Translations under genes and position numbers: made by a program | Notes under the pieces: model-generated | What the model was told of the DNA's origin: nothing | Database searches by the model: none | What the model saw: the letters and a program-made list of their open reading frames with translations, nothing else | Shown here: positions 1 to 4,682 of the stretch, piece after piece | How the letters are laid out: each line of letters starts with the position of its first letter | Numbering within the stretch: position 1 is the first letter of the stretch | From: Firmicutes bacterium CAG:95 | GTDB lineage: Bacteria; Bacillota; Clostridia; Lachnospirales; Lachnospiraceae | Length of the DNA stretch: 11,056 bases | Reading direction: 5' to 3' | Assembly: GCA_000438155.1 (NCBI GenBank) | Contig: FR902874.1 | Location: forward strand, 1 to 11,056

Positions 1-1197
1 ATTGATCAGGTGTCGGGATATAACCAGTTAAAGGTCATAGCCGCCATGCAGAAAAATCAGGTGAGCGAGGCCTGTCTGCTTGGTACAACGGGCTATGGCT
101 ATGACGATCTTGGAAGAGATACCTTAGAGCGTGTCTATGCCGATATTTTTCATACAGAGGATGCCCTGGTGCGTCCACAGATTACCTGCGGAACCCATGC
201 ACTTGCACTGGCGCTCATGAGTAACCTGCGTCCCGGACAGGAGTTGTTATCCCCGGTTGGAAAGCCGTATGATACACTTGAAGAGGTCATTGGAATCCGT
301 CCCTCGAAGGGATCGTTAAAGGAATATGGCATTTCTTACCGTCAGGTAGACTTGTTGCCGGATGGTGCATTTGACTATGAAGGAATTAAAGCGGCTATCA
401 ATGAAAAGACCCATTTGGTTACGATTCAGCGGTCGAAGGGCTATCAGACCAGGCCAACACTTTCCGTAAAGCGGATCGGGGAACTGATTTCTTTCATTAA
501 AGAGAACAAACCGGATGTGCTCTGTATGGTGGATAACTGCTACGGAGAGTTTACGGAAACACTTGAACCGACGGATGTTGGTGCAGATCTTGTGGTTGGT
601 TCACTGATTAAAAATCCTGGCGGCGGTCTTGCACCGATTGGCGGCTATCTGGCAGGGAGAAGAGAGTGCATCGAAAATGCAGCATACCGTCTGACATCTC
701 CCGGACTTGGCAAGGAGGTCGGTGCTTCCTTAACGGCACTGCCAGCCTTCTATCAGGGGCTGTTTTTAGCACCGAATGTAACTGCAAATGCATTAAAAGC
801 AGCGATTTTTGCAGCGAATATTTATGAATCCCTTGGATTTCAGGTCGTGCCGGACAGCACGGAATCAAGACACGATATCATTCAGGCCGTAACCTTTGGA
901 ACACCGGAGGGTGTAATCGGATTCTGTGAGGGCATTCAGAAAGCAGCCGCAGTCGATGGACATGTAACCCCTGAGCCATGGGACATGCCCGGATACGACA
1001 GCCCGGTCATTATGGCTGCCGGTGCGTTTGTGTCAGGCTCCTCCATTGAACTGAGTGCAGATGGACCGATGAAGGAGCCATATGCGGTATATTTTCAGGG
1101 TGGACTTACGTGGCAGCACGGTAAATTCGGTATCCTTATGAGCCTGCAGAGACTTGTCGAACGTGGTGTTGTTTTGTTGGAATCTGCCAAACGATAG
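1..1197 (+). CDS. Methionine gamma-lyase family PLP enzyme (YnbB / 'aluminium resistance' family), 5' partial
   Basis: Fold-type I PLP-dependent enzyme of the family named after methionine gamma-lyase or aluminium resistance. The frame is open to the first base of the window (codons for I-D-Q precede the GTG at 10), and the family is usually somewhat over 400 residues, so the gene very likely begins upstream. Counting from the GTG at 10, visible landmarks are TGYGYDDLGRDTLERVYADIF (residues 27-47, the family's N-terminal signature), GTHALALAL (61-69), GKPYDTLEEVIGIR (84-97), the PLP-facing Asp in VDNCYGEF (D175) and the likely Schiff-base lysine in GSLIKNPGGG (K201, codon 610-612). The C-terminus looks complete, ending at TAG 1195-1197. 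The family probably acts on sulphur amino acids or related cystathionine-type substrates, but the true substrate is not settled and the aluminium-resistance name is historical. A 135-bp gap separates it from the next gene, so it is probably not in the shape operon. Confident of family, unsure of reaction. Confidence 0.9.
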   Translation: MDQVSGYNQLKVIAAMQKNQVSEACLLGTTGYGYDDLGRDTLERVYADIFHTEDALVRPQITCGTHALALALMSNLRPGQELLSPVGKPYDTLEEVIGIRPSKGSLKEYGISYRQVDLLPDGAFDYEGIKAAINEKTHLVTIQRSKGYQTRPTLSVKRIGELISFIKENKPDVLCMVDNCYGEFTETLEPTDVGADLVVGSLIKNPGGGLAPIGGYLAGRRECIENAAYRLTSPGLGKEVGASLTALPAFYQGLFLAPNVTANALKAAIFAANIYESLGFQVVPDSTESRHDIIQAVTFGTPEGVIGFCEGIQKAAAVDGHVTPEPWDMPGYDSPVIMAAGAFVSGSSIELSADGPMKEPYAVYFQGGLTWQHGKFGILMSLQRLVERGVVLLESAKR

Positions 1198-1207
1198 CTA
1201 CAAAAAA

Positions 1208-1227
1208 TGTATGAATTTTGTATACAT
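1208..1227. repeat. Short inverted repeat ATGTAT / ATACAT, possible operator
   Basis: ATGTAT at 1208-1213 is the exact reverse complement of ATACAT at 1222-1227. The second arm overlaps the 8-bp palindrome TGTATACA (1219-1226). It lies just upstream of a TATAAT box (1233-1238), where a regulator could bind, but no regulator can be named. Short AT-rich palindromes also occur by chance, so this is a weak call. Confidence 0.25.
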
Positions 1228-1232
1228 AAATT

Positions 1233-1238
1233 TATAAT
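1233..1238 (+). promoter_or_regulatory. Candidate -10 box (TATAAT) for the DUF4321-radC-mre operon
   Basis: A perfect sigma-A -10 hexamer TATAAT lies in the 135-bp gap before the first operon gene. The -35 region at normal spacing is poor (TATGAA at 1210-1215, 17-bp spacer). A second arrangement is possible: TTGTAT (1218-1223) with the extended -10 TGTTAATAT (1241-1249), but its 20-bp spacer is long. Either would start transcription near 1245-1256, at or in the 5' arm of the stem-loop at 1251-1299. The gap is the only place in the window with room for a main promoter. Confidence 0.4.
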
Positions 1239-1250
1239 TGTGTTAATATG

Positions 1251-1299
1251 TAACTATTCAGGTTCATGCGGATGCAGACGTATGGAGTCTGGATAGTTA
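1251..1299 (+). other. Stem-loop in the 5' leader of the operon
   Basis: TAACTATTCA (1251-1260) pairs over ten positions with TGGATAGTTA (1290-1299), with one G-U pair. Inside, CAGAC (1275-1279) can pair with GTCTG (1287-1291). This inner helix overlaps the last two bases of the outer one, so the two helices either compete or leave an 8-bp outer stem plus a 5-bp inner stem. No T-run follows, so it is not an intrinsic terminator. It would lie at the 5' end of the operon transcript, about 20 bases before the ribosome binding site of the DUF4321 gene. It could stabilise the mRNA, bind a regulator, or be a copy of a small interspersed palindromic element. No known riboswitch family is recognised. 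Confidence 0.45.
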
Positions 1300-1332
1300 T
1301 TACGGTTAAGAAGAATTTCGAGGTACGGGTGG

Positions 1333-1569
1333 ATGCGTAAAAATAACTGGGCATGTTTTTTATTAATTCTGGCAGGTATTGTCATTGGAGGCTTTATTGG
1401 AAATTTATTTCCGAGCAGCTTCCTGAATTATGGACAGACCTTTGGACTGGCAGAACCATTGATCCTTGATCTTGGAATCCTTTGCATAACCTTTGGACTT
1501 ACAATTAAGATTACGGTTGCCAGCATCATTGGCATTGTGATAGGAATTATTGTTTATCGAATGATTTAG
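1333..1569 (+). CDS. DUF4321 family small membrane protein
   Basis: A 78-residue hydrophobic protein that I recognise as DUF4321, a family of unknown function found in Clostridia next to radC, maf and mre genes. A membrane segment spans about residues 8-25, rich in Gly and Ile. The middle holds NYGQTFGLAEPLILDLGIL (32-50), the part typical of the family. A second hydrophobic stretch follows at about 47-58 and a third at about 61-77. The N-terminus MRKNN is basic and probably cytoplasmic. The ATG at 1333 has GAGGT at 1320-1324, eight bases upstream. It is the first gene after the candidate promoter and lies 35 bases before the preferred radC start. Its position suggests a membrane or envelope role, but no biochemical function can be assigned from sequence. 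Confidence 0.8.
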   Translation: MRKNNWACFLLILAGIVIGGFIGNLFPSSFLNYGQTFGLAEPLILDLGILCITFGLTIKITVASIIGIVIGIIVYRMI

Positions 1570-1592
1570 TGCCGCTTTGGGAGAAGGAGTGG

Positions 1593-1598
1593 AAAGGA
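1593..1598 (+). promoter_or_regulatory. Ribosome binding site favouring a TTG start for radC
   Basis: AAAGGA lies six bases before the in-frame TTG at 1605-1607. The longer reading from GTG 1569, which overlaps the preceding stop codon by one base, has no Shine-Dalgarno-like sequence ahead of it. The longer reading would also translate this purine-rich ribosome binding region as protein. Confidence 0.55.
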
Positions 1599-1604
1599 AA
1601 TCAT

Positions 1605-2261
1605 TTGAAACCCTATGAAAAATTTTTAAAGCATGGAGCAGCGTCCCTTACAGATGCGGAGCTCCTTGCCATTATTATCCGGACAGGAACGAAGAATGCT
1701 TCTGCCTTAACGATTGCACAGAAGCTCCTTGACCGGTTTGAACAGAACCGCCAGCTCAACTCCCTGCATCACATTACTATACAGGAGCTGATGGAGATGG
1801 AAGGAATCGGAGAAGTGAAGGCGGTTAAGATTAAGTGTATTGCAGAGCTTTCTGCACGGATGGCGAAGCAGCATGCGGCACAGACTCTGGATTTTAAGAC
1901 TCCGTCATCCATTGCGGATTATTATATGGAACAGATGCGGCATGAAGAGGTTGAAAAGGTGCTGCTGTTATTGCTGGATACGAAGCTCCATCTCATGGAA
2001 GAATATCTGTTATCGAAGGGAACGGTGAATGCTTCGCTGTTATCTACAAGAGAGGTGTTCCGGCATGCACTCCGGGCAGGAGCCTGTAAGATTGTGCTGC
2101 TGCATAATCACCCGAGTGGAAGCTGTAACCCGAGTATGGAGGATCTTTCGGTTACAAAGAAGATCATGGAAGCCGGAAATCTGATGGAAATCCCGCTTCT
2201 GGATCATCTGATTGTAGGAGATGGCTGCTATTTAAGTCTGAAAGAATATGGCTATATATAG
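1605..2261 (+). CDS. radC: RadC family JAMM/MPN domain protein
   Basis: RadC-family protein, 218 residues from the TTG at 1605 (230 from the alternative GTG at 1569). The N-terminal part contains KPYEKFLKHG and SLTDAELLAIIIRTGT, both typical of RadC, followed by a helix-hairpin-helix-like element around MEGIGEVKAVKI. The C-terminal half is the JAMM/MPN metal-binding domain. Its signature HNHPSG...PSMED has putative metal ligands H167, H169 and D180 (numbered from TTG). The family is annotated as DNA repair, but that role came from a mis-assigned E. coli mutation and the true function is uncertain. JAMM proteins are often metallo-peptidases, though no activity is proved here. Its place before mreB is conserved in many Firmicutes. 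The TTG start is preferred because of its upstream AAAGGA, but it leaves a rather short N-terminus, so GTG 1569 is not excluded. The stop is 16 bases before the mreB start. Confidence 0.92.
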   Translation: MKPYEKFLKHGAASLTDAELLAIIIRTGTKNASALTIAQKLLDRFEQNRQLNSLHHITIQELMEMEGIGEVKAVKIKCIAELSARMAKQHAAQTLDFKTPSSIADYYMEQMRHEEVEKVLLLLLDTKLHLMEEYLLSKGTVNASLLSTREVFRHALRAGACKIVLLHNHPSGSCNPSMEDLSVTKKIMEAGNLMEIPLLDHLIVGDGCYLSLKEYGYI

Positions 2262-2267
2262 AAAGGA
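2261..2267 (+). promoter_or_regulatory. Ribosome binding site deciding the mreB start
   Basis: GAAAGGA lies ten bases before the ATG at 2278. The earlier in-frame ATG at 2248 lies inside radC, upstream of this site, and would add ten residues (MAIYRKDIKK) before the conserved MreB N-terminus. The later ATG is therefore preferred. Confidence 0.65.
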
Positions 2268-2277
2268 CATAAAGAAG

Positions 2278-3288
2278 ATGTTAAACAATGTTTTTGGTAT
2301 TGATTTAGGAACAAACAATATTAAGATTTATAATCGTGCCGATGATACCATACTGGTTGAGAAAAACATGATCGCCATTGAGAATAAGAATAACGTATTC
2401 GCTTACGGGGATTCTGCTTTTGACATGTATGAAAAAGCACCGTCCAATATCCATATTTCCTATCCGTTATCCAATGGGGTTATTGCAGATATCCATAATA
2501 TGGAAAAGATTGTACGGTTTTTCTTAAATGATCTGACCGGAAACAGCATCAAATCTGCGGATTACTACATTGCAGTTCCGACAGATGTCACGGAAGTAGA
2601 AAAGAGAGCCTTCTATGATCTGATCCGTGATGCCAATGTGAAGGCAAAGAAGATCATGGTAGTGGAAAAGGCAGTGGCCGATGGCCTGGGGCTCGATATT
2701 GATGTGAAGAATTCACAGGGAGTTCTTATTGTGAATGTCGGCTTTGATACGACCGAGATTTCTATTTTATCTCTTGGAGGTATCGTATTAAGCCGTCTCA
2801 TTAAGGTCGGTGGACAGAAGTTTGATGATTCCATCCGTGCGGCGGTACGTAAGCAGTACAATCTGATTATTGGTGGCAAGACGGCAGAACATGTAAAGAT
2901 TTCTCTGGCTGATCTGGAAAAGGAAAACAAGGGAGCGGTTGTATACGGCCGTGACATTGTGACCGGACTACCGGTAGAGCGTGAGCTTCCCACCGCAATG
3001 ATTGATGAATCTTTAATTGAGCACTTTTATACCATTATTGATAACATTAAAGTCATTCTGGAGAGAACACCTCCGGAACTGGCTGCAGATATTTACCGTC
3101 ATGGTATTTATCTGACAGGCGGCGCTTCCCAGGTAAGTCATCTTGCAGAACTGATTCAGAAGGGAACGGGCTTAAAGGTCAACGTTTCTGAAAATCCGAT
3201 TACCAGCGTTGCCCTTGGCTTATCCAGGATCATCAAGGATGACAACCTGAAAACCGTTGCTTATTCAATCGAAGGAATGAACAAATGA
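2278..3288 (+). CDS. mreB: MreB-like actin-fold rod-shape protein, divergent
   Basis: Bacterial actin homologue of 336 residues, a usual MreB length, expected to form membrane-bound filaments that guide lateral wall synthesis. Phosphate-1 motif GIDLGTNNIKIY (7-18) is at the N-terminus, as expected. The region TPPELAADIYRHGIYLTGGAS (264-284) matches the adenosine-binding part, except that the usual LTGGGA reads LTGGAS. The glutamate corresponding to the catalytic one appears kept at E130 (VVEKAVADGLGL), though the usual EP is EK. The phosphate-2 motif is unusual: VNVGFDTTEISI (152-163) replaces the canonical VDIGGGTTEIAV, so Asp becomes Asn and two glycines become Phe and Asp. Nucleotide hydrolysis may be weakened or altered. 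It is directly upstream of mreC with a 4-base ATGA overlap, which supports a shape role. It could be one of two MreB paralogues in the genome. Family assignment is firm; whether it is the main MreB is not. Confidence 0.9.
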   Translation: MLNNVFGIDLGTNNIKIYNRADDTILVEKNMIAIENKNNVFAYGDSAFDMYEKAPSNIHISYPLSNGVIADIHNMEKIVRFFLNDLTGNSIKSADYYIAVPTDVTEVEKRAFYDLIRDANVKAKKIMVVEKAVADGLGLDIDVKNSQGVLIVNVGFDTTEISILSLGGIVLSRLIKVGGQKFDDSIRAAVRKQYNLIIGGKTAEHVKISLADLEKENKGAVVYGRDIVTGLPVERELPTAMIDESLIEHFYTIIDNIKVILERTPPELAADIYRHGIYLTGGASQVSHLAELIQKGTGLKVNVSENPITSVALGLSRIIKDDNLKTVAYSIEGMNK

Positions 3289-4154
3289 GTCCGATTATAA
3301 AAAGAAAAGGAGAAAAGTTTACATTACCTGGTAAATATCTCCTTTTTATTTTAACAATATTATGTATAGGGTTGATTGTACTGACCTTTAATACGAATCT
3401 TCTGAGTGCACCGGTAAGTGCGGTTGGCGGATTCCTTATTACTCCGTTACAGAATGGGATCAGTAAGGCCGGGAGCCTTATAAGCAGCCGTACCGAGGAG
3501 CTGGTACAGATCCGTTCCCTGCTTAAGGAAAACGAAGAGTTAAAGGCACAGATTGATGAACTGACGATGGAAAATATCAAGCTCCAACAGGATCGTTACG
3601 AATTGACGAATCTCAGGGAATTATACGACCTGGATGCCCAGTATGACGACTATCCCAAGATCGGAGCGCGCATCATAGCCAAGGATTCCGGCAACTGGTA
3701 TCATTCCTTTGTTATTGACAAGGGATACGACAATGGACTTTCCATTGATATGAATGTGATGGCAGGAAGCGGTCTGGTGGGAAGAATCACGGATGTTGGT
3801 CCGAACTGGTCCAAGGTTATTGCGATTATTGATGATAATTCCAATGTCAGCGGTATGGTACTTTCTACTTCAGATAATCTGATTGTATGCGGAGATCTGG
3901 AGTTATATGACGATGGATTGATCCGGTTTGAAAAGCTTGTGGACAATGCCGACCGTGTGGTAGAGGGCGACAAGATTGTAACCTCACACGTCAGTGACAA
4001 GTATCTGCCGGGGATACTGATCGGTTATATCAGCAGTATCAGTATGGATGCCAATAATCTGACAAAGTCCGGACTCATTACTCCGGCGGTCGATTTCGAG
4101 CATCTTGAAGAGGTGCTTGTTATTACGGAATTAAAACAGGTTGTGGAAGAATAG
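3285..4154 (+). CDS. mreC: Rod shape-determining protein MreC
   Basis: Bitopic membrane protein of 289 residues that links MreB, MreD and the elongation PBP and self-associates on the outer face of the membrane. A short basic cytoplasmic tail (KRKGEK, 6-11) precedes one membrane helix at about 18-36. A coiled coil follows at about 70-113, with heptad-like leucines in RSLLKENEELKAQIDELTM. The rest is the paired beta-barrel MreC domain, recognisable from IGARIIAKDSGNWYHSFVIDKG (126-147), the GLVGRITDVGPNWSKV stretch and IIDDNSNVSGMV. The start codon overlaps the mreB stop as ATGA, implying coupled translation. GAAGGA at 3271-3276 lies eight bases upstream. Length and architecture are ordinary for the family. 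The stop is nine bases before mreD. Confidence 0.96.
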   Translation: MSPIIKRKGEKFTLPGKYLLFILTILCIGLIVLTFNTNLLSAPVSAVGGFLITPLQNGISKAGSLISSRTEELVQIRSLLKENEELKAQIDELTMENIKLQQDRYELTNLRELYDLDAQYDDYPKIGARIIAKDSGNWYHSFVIDKGYDNGLSIDMNVMAGSGLVGRITDVGPNWSKVIAIIDDNSNVSGMVLSTSDNLIVCGDLELYDDGLIRFEKLVDNADRVVEGDKIVTSHVSDKYLPGILIGYISSISMDANNLTKSGLITPAVDFEHLEEVLVITELKQVVEE

Positions 4155-4163
4155 GAGATTGTT

Positions 4164-4682
4164 ATGAGACGGTTTTTATTTTCCGTAGTGCTGATCATAG
4201 GAAGCTTCGTATTACAGACCACATTGTTTCAGGCACTGTCCTTTGGCGGGATCGTGCCGAATCTGATGATTGTACTGACGGCATCCTATGGTTTTATGAG
4301 AGGGAAGAAAGCAGGACTTCTGACCGGATTTTTCAGCGGTCTGCTATGTGATATTTTTTTCGGACCTGTCATTGGTCTGAATGCATTGATCTATATGTAT
4401 ATTGGCTATCTGAACGGACAATTCCATCATATTTTTTATCCGGATGACATTAAACTTCCATTGATTTCCATTTTTGTAAGTGATCTGTTATATGGAATAC
4501 TGTATTACCTGACGTTGTTCATGCTCCGCGGACGATTCCATTTCAGTTATTATCTGGTACATATTATTGTTCCTGAGACAGTTTACACGATCCTTATCAC
4601 CCTGTTGTTTTATCCGTTTATTCTGTGGATGAACAATCGGTTGGAGAAATTTGAGCAAAGGAGTAGTCGGAAATTTGTTTGA
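4164..4682 (+). CDS. mreD: Rod shape-determining protein MreD
   Basis: Polytopic membrane protein of 172 residues, about the usual MreD size, that works with MreC and MreB in the elongasome. Hydrophobic segments lie at about 4-22, 31-46, 50-86 (two, around the FFGPVIGLNAL stretch), 99-120 and 130-155. The family motif PNLMIVLTASYGFMRGKKAG begins at P33, and GFFSGLLCDIFFGPVIGLNA around 55-74 is also typical. The C-terminal tail is basic and cytoplasmic (NNRLEKFEQRSSRKFV). The ATG has AGGAGA at 4153-4158 five bases upstream, overlapping the mreC stop. Its last bases overlap the preferred start of the following PBP gene. Sequence conservation in this family is low, so position after mreC is part of the support. 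Confidence 0.94.
   Translation: MRRFLFSVVLIIGSFVLQTTLFQALSFGGIVPNLMIVLTASYGFMRGKKAGLLTGFFSGLLCDIFFGPVIGLNALIYMYIGYLNGQFHHIFYPDDIKLPLISIFVSDLLYGILYYLTLFMLRGRFHFSYYLVHIIVPETVYTILITLLFYPFILWMNNRLEKFEQRSSRKFV
4657..4663 (+). promoter_or_regulatory. Ribosome binding site arguing for an inner TTG start of mrdA
   Basis: AAAGGAG inside the 3' end of mreD lies downstream of the outermost possible TTG (4651) and eleven bases upstream of the in-frame TTG at 4675. The spacing is slightly long, but the start at 4675 gives MFEHLKEKFL before the membrane helix, which fits this PBP group. Further in-frame starts at TTG 4687 and ATG 4708 remain possible. Confidence 0.45.

Noticed and set aside
10..12. GTG at 10 as the true start of the PLP enzyme
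   Set aside because: The frame is open back to base 1, the family has further N-terminal residues, and no ribosome binding site can be judged in nine bases. The gene is treated as 5' partial.
1840..2028. 62-codon + strand frame inside radC
   Set aside because: It overlaps the RadC core in another frame, and its Arg, Trp and Cys richness is typical of an out-of-frame reading.
2248..2277. Longer mreB from the ATG at 2248
   Set aside because: It starts inside radC before the GAAAGGA site and adds ten residues ahead of the conserved MreB N-terminus.
2613..2993. 126-codon open frame on the - strand inside mreB
   Set aside because: It lies wholly opposite a well-supported mreB, has no family resemblance and no ribosome binding site that I can see. 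Like the other - strand frames (for example 608-868, 3701-4000, 5521-5892, 7021-7329 and 8877-9227), it is a shadow of the coding strand.
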